Under the pieces are notes generated by a model. The model was not told where the DNA came from and did not search any database. It saw only the letters and a program-made list of their open reading frames with translations. From Fomitopsis serialis (Eukaryota > Basidiomycota > Agaricomycetes > Polyporales > Fomitopsidaceae), in contig NW_025955487.1 in the NCBI RefSeq assembly GCF_022376445.1, forward strand, positions 1 through 24,910: a stretch of DNA of 24,910 nt, given 5' to 3'. Shown piece after piece: positions 1-8,522 of this stretch. A program made the position numbers and the translations under genes. The stretch's first letter is position 1. Each line of letters begins with the position of its first letter.

Positions 1-130
1 GGCGCGTGCTCTGGTTTGCCAGACGGGTGCGTGCGGTGGCTGCCCAGAGAGCGGGAGTGGTCGAGGACAACGAGGAGGCGGTGGCGGTGGCGGTCGCACG
101 CAGTGCGGTGGGCGCTAAAACTTGGGGCGC
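1..130 (-). mobile_element. Degenerate fragment of the palindrome-rich LTR element family
   Basis: The first 130 bases align with the reverse complement of about 5051-5180 inside the LTR element at 3972-9898. Shared blocks include GGTGGCTGCCCAGAGAG and CAGTGCGGTGGGCGCTA (one base differs in the element), with scattered substitutions and small indels; I estimate about 80% identity by eye. The similarity stops sharply at the GGGGCGC near 124-130. The fragment is in opposite orientation to the complete element and runs off the left edge. It shows that the family has more than one, diverged, copy in this genome. It could be the end of a larger old copy lying outside the window. Confidence 0.8.
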
Positions 131-745
131 AATGTATGGATTAATCCTTACCTTTTCGTCCGCGCGAATTTGTACTGTTCCGGTGGTAGACAGATTCACG
201 AATACATTGATATAACACTAAGAATTCACTACCTTTGACACTTATCAACAAACAGAGATTGGTATCAATTGTGTACAGTACCTCGTTGCGGCCTCTCCAG
301 ATCACTACTGCGCCATGCGTAGGCGACCAGACGTTTGTGGATGTAGCAATAGGTAGATTTAAACGAAATGATTATTGCTCAACCACCCGTTGTGTCTATC
401 AAAGGTCAAGAGCAAGCTTGAGCTGTCAAGCGATAGACTGCCGGCGGATTGGCGAAGCGGTTGGGAAGCTCCCGATTGACGGCTAGACAATGCGTGTATA
501 GGCTGCGGAGCGGAGGTTACAGACATAAGTACAAACACTTCTACGCTTTCATAATCGTACAGTACGGACAGACGAGCGACTCGAGAGCAGGGTAGGGATA
601 GGCGAGAGAGGATAGCGAGATTGATAATGATGTTGACAGCAATAAAATAGACGTACTTGAGGACCTACAATTAACGTACCTCACGGAGACTCGACAAGTG
701 TTTCCTTCGCGATCTGGCGAAGAGCTGAGAGTGAGGTGTCCCTCC
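131..745. other. Intergenic, no gene recognised
   Basis: I see no convincing coding signal here. The short open frames lack splice context or family resemblance. The right part (about 541-745) would be the 3' untranslated and flanking region of the minus-strand gene that ends at 746. One small hairpin (GCTTGA, GCTG loop, TCAAGC) lies at about 416-431 but is within chance expectation. Confidence 0.5.
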
Positions 746-2738
746 CTAGTCTCCCTGCTCCTCATCAGACACATCCATATACATAGTCGAGCTCCCTTCA
801 CCGCGGTCCTCGTCATTGTCAGCCATGCGTGCGGTCGAGCCCCCGTCGCCGCGAGGTACGCCCGCTGTAGGACACGGGCACCGAGGGCCCTTTCTAGTAG
901 GGCCTCCAATGCTTTTCTTCTGGTGGCCCGCCGCAGAGAGCGCATTGTTCACACGCCTCCGATTCTGAAGGCGGGTTAGGCTTTCGTCCAAGGCCGCCCC
1001 CATGTTCAGACCCTTCGCGGTCACCATGAGGTGCGTAGGGCAGGGATCTGGCTTGTCACCTGCCAGATGCGTACGGCCTTGCAACGGAATGACTACGCCG
1101 TTGTATGCGTTGAGACAGTATAGAGCCGTGTAACGCGCACCGTTTACTGCGCCTGTAATCAATTCGTCGATGAAGCTCTCGACATCCTCGAGTGTAATAG
1201 GCTTGTTCGTCAAAGTGGGCCAGTAGACTTTTCTGAAGTAATCTTGATCTTCGTCTGACGCCTTGTGTACGGCCGGCCACCACAAGTCTTTGGACTGCTT
1301 GAGCTGCATCACCTCCGCCATAGCGCAAACCTGGTTGTCGAGGGCCTGGCGAAGGCCCTCAAGGAACTTGGCGTGTTGATGTTTGAGCTGGGCGGTGTTG
1401 TAGTCGCGCTTGACAGGCTTGTGTTGTATAGTCAGTTGATCGTGTCAGTGTTTACAAGACGAAGACTCACGATGGCTATACCCTGCTCAACCCACATCTC
1501 AAGGGGCCACTGATTATTGATGCCTTTTTTCAATGTACGCATCTGCCTGGTGCTCTGTGGGTCCACGTTGAACAGGTGCATGTCTATCGCCCCGCAGAAC
1601 ATGTGGCCTCCCGCACTCCAAGGCCCTATGCCGGGTATGACCCCACCGTGGTCCAAGAGCTGCTGCGCGTATCGCTGGTCGTCGTAGGCCAGGTCACTTT
1701 CCCGCACGTTCAAGCCTTTGTCGGGGGAGTGATAGGGCGGGTATTCCTCAGCATTGATGCAGAACAGGAATGACATTTGTATCTCTTTAGTGTTCAGGAT
1801 GTGCTGTCGCCCGGCGTGGTAGAGCTGTGGAACTCCTCGTGTTAGCACTGTAATAGACAGGAATGTCAGCCTGCACGTACTCACCTTACGCAAAGCTTTC
1901 CGGAAATCCTGAGACTTCAACACCTCCAGTAGGCCCATCGGGTACGTTCCAGCCGTCATCACCAGGCTGACGACGGAGTCCGGAACTGTGACCTGTTCGG
2001 TCTCCCCAGGAACAGGGTGATGGGGCGCCAGTTGCAAGACCGCAGTAAAGATTTGGTGCAGGAACTGGGGCGGCACGTAGATGCCCACTTTCCTCCTGAC
2101 CAAATTAACGAACGCGTGTATCATGTCCTCGTGAAGAAAGAACGGCGAGCTCATGTTGAGAGTGCACGCCTCTTGATCATAATAGTACCTATAGTGACGT
2201 GCTTCAGCAGTTGAGATGAGAAACCCTACCCTAGCGCACGCACTTGACAAAGATCAACTGCGGATGCTCCTCCTTGATTGTTAGCTGCAGCTGCTCCCAA
2301 TCCTCCTTCGTAAAGTCCTTGACTAGCTGTGTAGACATGATGTTAGAGGAGTACTACACTGAGAAACGGAAGATGAGACGCACCCAATCGATGTCGCGAA
2401 TGTACGGAAAACCGGGAGCTGAGACCAAGTTACCGAAGGCCTTGTGGACCACAGCTGGATAGGTTAGTTGATGTTGCTCGACTGCGTCCTTGTTCTCCTC
2501 GACCTTGCGATCAATTATGTCTAAGATGGCGGGTCGGGTGAGGCGTCCGATAGACGGTGATTCCAAGGTCGTTTACTTACCAGGGTCCCTAGACTTCTGG
2601 CGGCCAGAAGGATGGGCGACTGGCCCAAGTTGATCAGTTTGCTGTACCCTCACAATGTAGGCTATGGTTCTCACCTTGTGTGGGGCAATTGTAAATGTTG
2701 TCCGCTTCAATCTGGTAGAGAGCGCGATCTTCAGGTCT
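746..2738 (-). CDS. Spliced hypothetical protein gene (5' end unresolved)
   Basis: Function unknown. Read on the minus strand, the exons are about 2738-2581, 2520-2384, 2326-2244, 2188-1885, 1824-1471 and 1417-746. They are separated by 60, 57, 55, 60 and 53 nt introns with GT-AG ends, and the last five exons join in one frame to a stop at 746-748. The 1825-1884 intron has a CTAAC branch-site-like motif about 18 nt before its acceptor. At least 515 residues are supported. Visible traits are a mixed helical body rich in W, Y and F, no transmembrane segment, a basic stretch near the C terminus (RLQNRRRVNN) and an acidic tail ending DVSDEEQGD. It carries no transposase or polymerase motif. It may be a lineage-specific basidiomycete protein; a DUF6532-like family is a weak guess only. 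Upstream, candidate exons (Ser/Arg-rich at 2945-2755, and about 3025-3140) could supply the N terminus. Confidence 0.65.
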
Positions 2739-3540
2739 CTGAACAGTACCCTTGTGTGAGTTGCTGTCCCCTCTACCTCTCATGCGAGAGTGGGAACGAG
2801 AGGGGGAGGGACGAGCAGACGGTGCACGCTGCCGTACGATGCGAGACATGGACATCGATGTGTACGGGGAGCCTACAATAGTAGTGTATGAAGCTCGACT
2901 GGCAGAGAACCCTGGCTGCCTCATTTGCCTCGTATGCTGAGTCACTGACCCACGTGACCACAGGTACAGCAGCCGGGGTCCCCCCCTTCAGAGGTACGCT
3001 CCATGCGCAGCCCCTATTCCTTACCTCGAGTAGGCCCAGCTGCCCTGAGCAGGTCTAGGACGCCCGCTGTGCACACGTCAGATGCTGGCGCCTTCCGCGT
3101 CGGCTCACCGAGTTGCGATACACTCGGACATCGTTTCAAAGTACGTACCCCGCCTCTAATTGCTCGCAGCCAGGGCCGGCATTAGTGGGGGACATGCGCA
3201 GCCATTTCCCATGCCACCGCCTCCATCGCTTCGGTGGTTTTACGCCCAGGGTGGTACAGGGCATGTGGTACGTAGTATAGAGACCCAAGCTGCTTTAAGT
3301 ACTCACCGACTTAATATCTGCGTTCAATACACACGAATTCACACCAATACAACTGTGTGATCTGCCTGCGCAAGACTGTCTGGTCAACGGAGCAATGTTG
3401 GTTAAAGAAGACTCACCGTGGCTCGCAAAGGGTCCTCTTTTTTATCTCTAGGTTTCTTACGAGGTCGCAGTCAAGAGGAGCGTGGTAAAGCGCCGAGTAG
3501 GGGCGCGATCGCTGCCATATGCGCTCGTATTCACGTGCCC
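2739..3540 (-). other. Probable 5' exons or leader of the hypothetical gene; start not resolved
   Basis: On the minus strand 2945-2755 reads as a Ser/Arg-rich low-complexity peptide. About 3140-3025 reads as an exon-like open stretch (LGEPTRKAPASDV) ending at a GTAAGG donor (3019-3024). I could not find one set of junctions that joins these to the exon at 2581-2738 in phase without a very short (38 nt) intron. The region could be N-terminal coding sequence, 5' UTR or promoter. Nothing else is recognisable. Confidence 0.3.
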
Positions 3541-3690
3541 GTAGTGCATAGCGTGGGTGTACCCATGGGTGTCTCAGAGCATACCCATACCCATACCCAC
3601 ATGGGTTGCATACCCATGCCATGGGTATGGGTTTTGCATGGGTATTCTGAGTACCCATGGGTATGGGTAATGTTATGGGTAGTCCTATGT
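3541..3690. repeat. ACCCAT/ATGGGT hexamer cluster, left copy
   Basis: About a dozen copies of ACCCAT or its complement ATGGGT occur within 150 bp. Some are in short direct runs (ACCCATACCCATACCCAC), others face each other (ACCCATGGGT), so the cluster can fold on itself. The run is irregular, not a pure microsatellite. A second cluster with shared sub-blocks (ACCCACATGGGTT) lies at about 10,913-11,011. Together they bracket the CpG-free sequence into which the LTR element inserted. Confidence 0.85.
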
Positions 3691-3966
3691 GCAGTTCATG
3701 CTCAATGGCTTGCAAGATATGATGACACTTATTGTGCAGAGGCCAGAATATCAATCAGGCACTGTACAGTTGGTGAATTCTCATCATAAATTGATGCTAT
3801 GTGCAAGACCAAGGATGAGCACCCCTCAGACCAGTTCACTGACTGTGTGGTCAATCACAACAGTGGGAGTTTCCAGTTTTTGTCCCACATACATGCAAGA
3901 ACAATAGAAAAATGAGTGGGTATGGGAGGGGTCAAAGGTTCCCAGTGTATCAAAGTCAAACATAGC
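3691..3966. other. CpG-free non-coding flank, left of the LTR element
   Basis: Low-complexity, gene-free sequence. I found no CpG dinucleotide from 3554 to the LTR start at 3972. It is the left half of the locus interrupted by the retroelement; the right half begins at 9904. No coding potential was recognised. Confidence 0.7.
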
Positions 3967-3971
3967 AATAC
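3967..3971. repeat. Target-site duplication AATAC, left copy
   Basis: AATAC directly precedes the 5' LTR and is repeated exactly after the 3' LTR at 9899-9903. A perfect 5-bp duplication is the usual footprint of LTR-retroelement integration and fixes both element ends. Confidence 0.9.
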
Positions 3972-4174
3972 TGTAACGGATATTCCCGTTACAGTATATC
4001 TTACATTACATATTTGTCCTTGTTTGCTCCAGGACTCGTATGGCGCGCCGGCGCACCTACGAGTCCTCAGCCTTTTACCTCGTCACCGCCTTTGTATGCA
4101 CTCTGTAGACAGTACCTCTTGAATAGAGACTGGGTGCAGCGCATACGAGGCACGACGAGTGAGGCGCCATTACA
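3972..4174 (+). repeat. 5' LTR
   Basis: 203 bp, TG...CA ends. It contains two hairpins: TGTAACGG / CCGTTACA at 3972-3993 (6-nt loop) and AGGACTCGTA / TACGAGTCCT at 4031-4067 (17-nt GC-rich loop including GGCGCGCC). AT-rich sequence (GTATATCTTACATTAC) follows the first hairpin and could hold the promoter. It differs from the 3' LTR only at 4053 (G versus A at 9777) and 4166 (G versus A at 9890). Confidence 0.95.
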
Positions 4175-4313
4175 CTTTTTTGCGCTCCAGAAAAGCTTCT
4201 ATCTCTCTGGGGACTATCTACTCTAGGCAACAAACTCTCGAACCTCGAAATTCGACATCAACAAACTCTATGCTACTTTGATCATCCTCTGGCCAACTCG
4301 ACAACTCGACAAG
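4175..4313 (+). promoter_or_regulatory. Element 5' leader between LTR and first ORF
   Basis: 139 bp between the 5' LTR and the first plausible start codon. A primer-binding site would be expected here. The sequence right after the LTR (CTTTTTTGCGCTCC) does not begin with TGG, and the first TGG-containing stretch is at about 4208, rather distant. Priming by an internal tRNA fragment or self-priming is possible. The ATG at 4314 sits in an AAGATGT context. Confidence 0.4.
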
Positions 4314-5414
4314 ATGTCCGAGTCGACCAACACCCCGTCCGCACCTTCGCGAGGCAGCCGCGGGTCCCACAGTGGAACCCGCAGCAAGCTGAAGGCGTTG
4401 CGTGCGGAAGTCCGAGCAAAGCTCGCCGCAAGTCAAGAGCGGATCAACAAAGCCCTCGAGGAATCCAAGCAACTCGAGGCCGAACTGCTGGCAACGGTCG
4501 ACGCCGCTCTGTCCGAGGCCAGCAGCTGCAGTCGGTCTTCTCGCACGAAGACCACCCGGACTGAGTCTTATCACCGCGAGGACTCAGCCGGAGCCCTCAC
4601 AGAGCAGGCGCCGTCCGACCGTGAGGTCGAACAGGCACCGCGCACTGAGCGGCTCGAGCCCAATGTCGAGCCCGCTCAAAACCGCCCGGAGACCGACTCT
4701 CCACCTGCTTCGACCCAGCCGATGAAGCTCGGCACCACTCTGAGGAGTGGTGAGCGCGCCGAGCTCGACAAAGTAGCCGTAGTCGAGCTCGTGCCTGGAT
4801 TGAACGAGCAGCGCCAGGAGCTGACTCGTATCAGCACCCGGGAGGGCATAGGCACACAGTACTACAGTAGTACTGTGTGCAGTGGGAACGAGCCCACGCG
4901 TGTAGATACGCTCGTCGCGTGTTCAGAGATGAGCCGCGACACAAAATATATATATTCGTCGTCGAACGCCGTGCGCGCCACGACGAGCAGCCTGCTCGAC
5001 GCGACGCGCGACGCGCTCAACGCTACAGGCGTCGAGCGCCACGAGTCTGTGGTGAGCGCCCCGAGTTCTAGCGCCCACCGCACTACGCTCGACCGCCACC
5101 ACCGACCCCTCGTCCTCGCCTCCTCCCACTCTCTGGGCAGCCACCTCGAGCGCCCGTCTGGCGAACCAGACGCGCGCGCCGCCCGACGCGAGTGCGAACT
5201 CGCGTTCGCGAATGGCTGGCTGACTTACCGCCAGTCCAGTCAGTGGCGACCGACGACCTGGTACCTCCCGGTACCAGATCGCCAATTCCTCCCTCACCGG
5301 CTCCTCAACTCTCCCTTCTGGTCCCGCGCCTCGACTTGGGAGGTCCCCTCTTCGAGTCCGATGACTCTGGCGACCGTCACAGCGGCTCTGGCGACACGCA
5401 ACCCAGCCGCATGA
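4314..5414 (+). CDS. Gag-like ORF of the LTR element (N-terminal part)
   Basis: 366 codons from ATG 4314; an in-frame ATG at 4278 would add 12 residues, but 4314 starts the Ser/Thr-rich peptide typical of such leaders. Residues about 1-30 are Ser/Arg/Gly-rich. About 25-70 form a probable amphipathic helix or coiled coil (ALRAEVRAKLAASQERINKA), followed by a long acidic and Ser/Thr-rich disordered region. No CCHC zinc knuckle or protease motif. First ORF after the 5' LTR plus a coiled coil suggests a capsid-like role by position only. The frame probably continues at 5192-6124 one base back, so the stop at 5412-5414 may reflect a missing base or a programmed shift. From 4734 on the sequence is part of the hairpin lattice. 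Confidence 0.6.
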   Translation: MSESTNTPSAPSRGSRGSHSGTRSKLKALRAEVRAKLAASQERINKALEESKQLEAELLATVDAALSEASSCSRSSRTKTTRTESYHREDSAGALTEQAPSDREVEQAPRTERLEPNVEPAQNRPETDSPPASTQPMKLGTTLRSGERAELDKVAVVELVPGLNEQRQELTRISTREGIGTQYYSSTVCSGNEPTRVDTLVACSEMSRDTKYIYSSSNAVRATTSSLLDATRDALNATGVERHESVVSAPSSSAHRTTLDRHHRPLVLASSHSLGSHLERPSGEPDARAARRECELAFANGWLTYRQSSQWRPTTWYLPVPDRQFLPHRLLNSPFWSRASTWEVPSSSPMTLATVTAALATRNPAA

Positions 5415-6124
5415 CCCAGGACTTGAACGACACGCGTTCAAGTCCAACGCCGAGCCGCAAGACTGAGCGGACCATGGACAACGCGGAGCAAGGAGAGTGG
5501 AAGGAGGACAGGGGGCAGAGGAGTAGCGAGGTTGAGGAAGGAACACAGGGACAGAGGGAGGAAGGGTGCGGGGCGAGCAGGATGCACGAGCACGAAGGCT
5601 CGACAACCACAGGCACGTACTCACCGTACGTCCCTGCATCGCCGCCTCCGCTTCCAGTGCCCGCGCCAGCACGCGTAACGACGGACGAGAGGTTCGTCGT
5701 GCGTCCTATGACCACGAAGACGGCACTTCCGCCTCCAGGTATGACTGCGAAGTCGTACCAGATGTTTCGCGGGATAGCACGTCTGTGCTACGGGACGACC
5801 TCGCGGTCGTACCCTCCAATCTCCGAGGCAGTACGCCAGGATACGGGACGACCTCGTGGTCGTACCGTCCATCTCGCAAAGCGACACGCGGACGCGCAGC
5901 AGTGCACGTCCGACGTGTCCCATTCATCCATCACCGACCGATGGATAGCGAGTACGCCGAGATTGATGCTCGACGTACACGCTACCGACCAGCATAAAGG
6001 GTCGAGAACTGAAGGTACGCCCCTGGATGGACGTACCCACCTCGATACCTCCTACCTTGCCCGCATCCGCACCAACAAGCGTAGCGACGAACGTTCAGTT
6101 CGTCGTACGCGTTGTTGGTCATGA
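5415..6124 (+). CDS. Element ORF continuation, frame 2 (Pro-rich repeat 1)
   Basis: An open frame runs from 5192 to 6124 and overlaps the end of the first ORF by about 220 bases; there is no separate good start codon, so I read it as a continuation. It has a charged stretch (QGEWKEDRGQRSSEVEEGTQ), then a Pro-rich block (YVPASPPPLPVPAPARVTT) that recurs in altered form near 6027, 7200 and 7510. Downstream of about 5700 another frame fits the internal repeat better, reading YDHEDGTSAS and then DDLAVVP, so more frame breaks are likely. No known domain. Function unknown. Confidence 0.4.
5611..6000 (+). repeat. Internal repeat unit U1 of the element
   Basis: First of four diverged units sharing one layout: a leading hairpin, a Pro-coding block, a second hairpin, then one or more DDLxVVP-coding hairpins. 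In U1 the hairpins are ACGTAC/GTACGT (5615-5631), ACGACGGAC/GTTCGTCGT (5678-5700), GGTATGACT/AGTCGTACC (5738-5759), TAGCAC/GTGCTA (5775-5790) and two ACGACC/GGTCGT (5795-5810, 5848-5863). Confidence 0.65.
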
Positions 6125-6330
6125 AGACGGTGCGTCTGCGCTTACGGGACGACCCAACGGTCGTGCCTCCCATTCTGCAAGGCAGAGCGCATGCGGTAGG
6201 AGACGACCTTGCGGTTGTACCTCCTAATTCGCGAGGCAGCACGACGGACCTGCAGCGATGCATGTCCGAAGTGCTCTACTCAGCTTCGACCGTCCATTGT
6301 GCAGCGCGTACGCCTAGCCTACCGCTAGAC
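6013..6330 (+). repeat. Internal repeat unit U2 of the element
   Basis: Second unit, most similar to U1 (both contain a GAAGACGG block). Hairpins: GGTACG...CGTACC at about 6012-6036 with a 12-nt loop, CGACGAAC/GTTCGTCG (6085-6105), ACGACC/GGTCGT (6149-6164), ACGACC/GGTTGT (6203-6218). Its coding frame differs from that of U1. Confidence 0.6.
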
Positions 6331-7070
6331 GTACCCGGTGGCTATGACCACTGCGCGTCGACCGTCCTGACCCTTCGTCTGGCAGGCCCATCGCTCGACC
6401 AACTGCGACGCCACACGGCCTGCACGTCCTCACGGAAGTGCAGGCCCCCAGTTGCTCCGATGTAGCTGAACCTCCTGAGGTTCAGCTGGCCAGGTTGTGG
6501 GACGACCTCGACGACATCTCCAGCAGCCCCCATCGCGCGCAGCCGACCTCCGAGAAGACTTGCACTCCCAACCGGAAGTACAAGCCCCCAGTAGTTCCAA
6601 GACAGCTGAACATCTCGCGGTTCAGCTGACAGGTCCACGATACAACCCCGACCGACTCGACGAAGCGGCGACCTCGGCCTCGACTTCGACCTCGACCTCT
6701 CCAGCAACAGCATCCACCGCTCTCTCCGCGATCTTGGTGCCCCGACGAGCGCGCTGCCCGACGATCGCGTATTCCCGAGCAACGCGCGAGCTCGAGATCG
6801 CGACCCGACTACTGCACTACCAACAGTGCAGCGGCCGGCGCTTACGACCCCGACCGACTAGAACGGCCTCCCGACCGTCAACCCGGCGAGAACTTCACAG
6901 TTCTCGTCGATGGCTCGCTCCTAGGGACCCCCACCCAGCTTCATACCGACCTCTCCGCGGCCCCCGATATCGTTGGCGACAATGACAGGCACCGCAAGTC
7001 GGAGGTCGCCCGCGAACTCCGAAGAGCGCGTGAAGGACCGAAGGACGGTCAGGACGGGGACGAGGGCGAT
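6125..7070 (+). pseudogene. Element interior with broken reading frames
   Basis: No single frame stays open here. Pieces that resemble the better-preserved parts are in different frames: DDPTVVP and DDLAVVP around 6149-6225, a pair of about 130-bp direct repeats at 6417-6492 and 6556-6632, and an ENFTVLV-encoding hairpin at about 6890-6907. The successive shifts are compatible with single missing bases of the sort inferred in the host genes nearby, or with real decay. Confidence 0.4.
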
Positions 7071-8522
7071 GTGGGTGAGGGCGAGGAATCACGAGAGGTA
7101 GATGAGGAAGGTCAGGCAGAAGAAGGAGGAGAGGGGGAAGGGTGCAGGGCAAGAAGAGAAGATGAGCTCGTCGAGCGGGATAGCTCGACGACAGGTACGT
7201 CTTCTTTAGACGTATCTCTTCCTCCCCTACCACCATCTCCTATCCCACTACCACCACCTGTGACGACCACGACTACCAACACGGTTGTCGTGGCAGTTAC
7301 CACGTACGATGGTGGTACGGATGGCCCATGGAGCGACCTACAGGTCGCACCTGGCCTGGCAATGCATTGCGATATAGTTGGCGAGCGAGGTTGCTCGACC
7401 GACGTGCCCAACGGTTGTACAGCTCACGCGCAGACGTACTACTTCGCGAACGAAGTTTATACCGAGGAGATCGGCGATGAGTCGAAAAGCGAGTACCTCA
7501 CGGTACTCGTTCCGCCGTCACCACCTCCTGTGCCGATACCACCACCGGTGATGACCACGACAACCACATTGGTTGTCGTGGCATTCACCATGAAGGATAG
7601 TGGTACCGCCGATTCACGAGGCGATCTACAGGTCGCGCCCAGCACGGACCAGCATCGCAATCACGACGCACAGATGGTGAGCCCTACGCTCAACGGACGC
7701 GCCGCTGATGTCACCGGCGACCATACGTTCCACTCGCGACCTCCGTCATCGGTCCCATGCACTTCACTAGGGAATGACCTCAAGGTCGTTCCCGAGAGTG
7801 CATATCGCGGTGCACTCGGACTGCATGGTTGCAGTACCGAGGCACCCCTAACATCCGCATCCGACGCAGTACAGGCATCGACCTCGTTGGTCGATGCAAG
7901 TCATGCAGAGGATGTCACACGCGGACGCGACCCCTCCACTGCCAAGGGCGAGTACCATGAGGTACTCGCCAACTCACCCTTCCTAGTCACAGTGTCGCCG
8001 CCCTCTCACGCATCGAACACGACGGGCCCACCGATCGTCGTGAACAAATGTCAAGAGGGGATGGCGTCCGAGCCCAATTCCGTGGATCGCGAACTGTCGA
8101 CCGAGACGTCTACCACAGTAGACGTACGGCAGGCCGCACCTGAGTCCGAAGGGCGACCGTCGGGACGCTACGTGCTACCGGCACGTCGCGTTCAGCAAGA
8201 CCGACGTGAGCTGGCTGTATCCCTCGACAGCGAGCACCAGCCCAAGTACTGCGAAGTACCTGGAATTGGAACACCTAGCGAGAACGAATATTGTTCTCGC
8301 GGGTGCGCAGCACGGCAGGCACCTCGAGTGAGGTGCCCGCGTCGACTAGCACGACGACGACGTCCTCGCCGCGTACCCGATCAAGGAAGCGCTTCCGGGA
8401 ACTGGTCGGAACGGAGGTGGGTGAATGGCAACGTTCACCTACTACTATCCATGGCATTGGGACCGAGTCGGGGCGAGTGCAGGGGAAATCGTCAACCACT
8501 ACGAAGTGGGATGCTATTCTGA
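7071..8522 (+). CDS. Element ORF, Pro/Thr-rich repeat protein
   Basis: 483 codons open. It starts with an acidic Glu/Gly-rich region, then two copies of one module of about 100 residues: a Pro-rich linker (LPPSPIPLPPPV; VPPSPPPVPIPPPV), a Thr/Val block (TTTTTNTVVVAVTT; TTTTTLVVVAFTM) and a DLQVAP motif. A third DLKVVP follows further on. The first ATG at 7071 lacks supporting context, and this may be the middle of a longer protein. The DNA of each motif is an inverted repeat, for example 7267-7293 and 7555-7581. The protein would be largely disordered or repeat-like; no enzymatic motif is visible. Confidence 0.5.
   Translation: MGEGEESREVDEEGQAEEGGEGEGCRARREDELVERDSSTTGTSSLDVSLPPLPPSPIPLPPPVTTTTTNTVVVAVTTYDGGTDGPWSDLQVAPGLAMHCDIVGERGCSTDVPNGCTAHAQTYYFANEVYTEEIGDESKSEYLTVLVPPSPPPVPIPPPVMTTTTTLVVVAFTMKDSGTADSRGDLQVAPSTDQHRNHDAQMVSPTLNGRAADVTGDHTFHSRPPSSVPCTSLGNDLKVVPESAYRGALGLHGCSTEAPLTSASDAVQASTSLVDASHAEDVTRGRDPSTAKGEYHEVLANSPFLVTVSPPSHASNTTGPPIVVNKCQEGMASEPNSVDRELSTETSTTVDVRQAAPESEGRPSGRYVLPARRVQQDRRELAVSLDSEHQPKYCEVPGIGTPSENEYCSRGCAARQAPRVRCPRRLARRRRPRRVPDQGSASGNWSERRWVNGNVHLLLSMALGPSRGECRGNRQPLRSGMLF
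7191..7480 (+). repeat. Internal repeat unit U3 of the element
   Basis: Third unit. Hairpins: TACGTCT/AGACGTA (7196-7214), CCACGACTACC/GGTTGTCGTGG (7267-7293, one mismatch), GCGACCT/AGGTCGC (7333-7348). Same frame as U4 and clearly homologous to it at the protein level. Confidence 0.65.
7490..7800 (+). repeat. Internal repeat unit U4 of the element
   Basis: Fourth unit. Hairpins: CGAGTACC/GGTACTCG (7490-7509), CCACGACAACCA/TGGTTGTCGTGG (7555-7581), GCGATCT/AGGTCGC (7621-7636, one T.G pair), GGAATGACC/GGTCGTTCC (7771-7792, one T.G pair). Confidence 0.65.

Noticed and set aside
2642..2674. 33-nt intron in the hypothetical gene
   Set aside because: Splice-like ends are present, but the reading frame runs through it without a stop and the length is below the range of the other introns.
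3541..3690. Internal telomere tract
   Set aside because: The unit is ACCCAT/ATGGGT in both orientations, not the TTAGGG repeat expected in basidiomycetes, and it is irregular.
4175..4215. Classical tRNA primer-binding site after the 5' LTR
   Set aside because: No TGG-starting tRNA complement adjoins the LTR; the nearest TGG at about 4208 is too far to claim.
4923..5672. 249-codon minus-strand ORF opposite the gag-like ORF
   Set aside because: Palindromic DNA keeps both strands open; composition (Arg, Ser, Ala, Cys) and lack of a start context suggest a shadow frame. It also matches the antisense of the relic at 1-130 without independent support.
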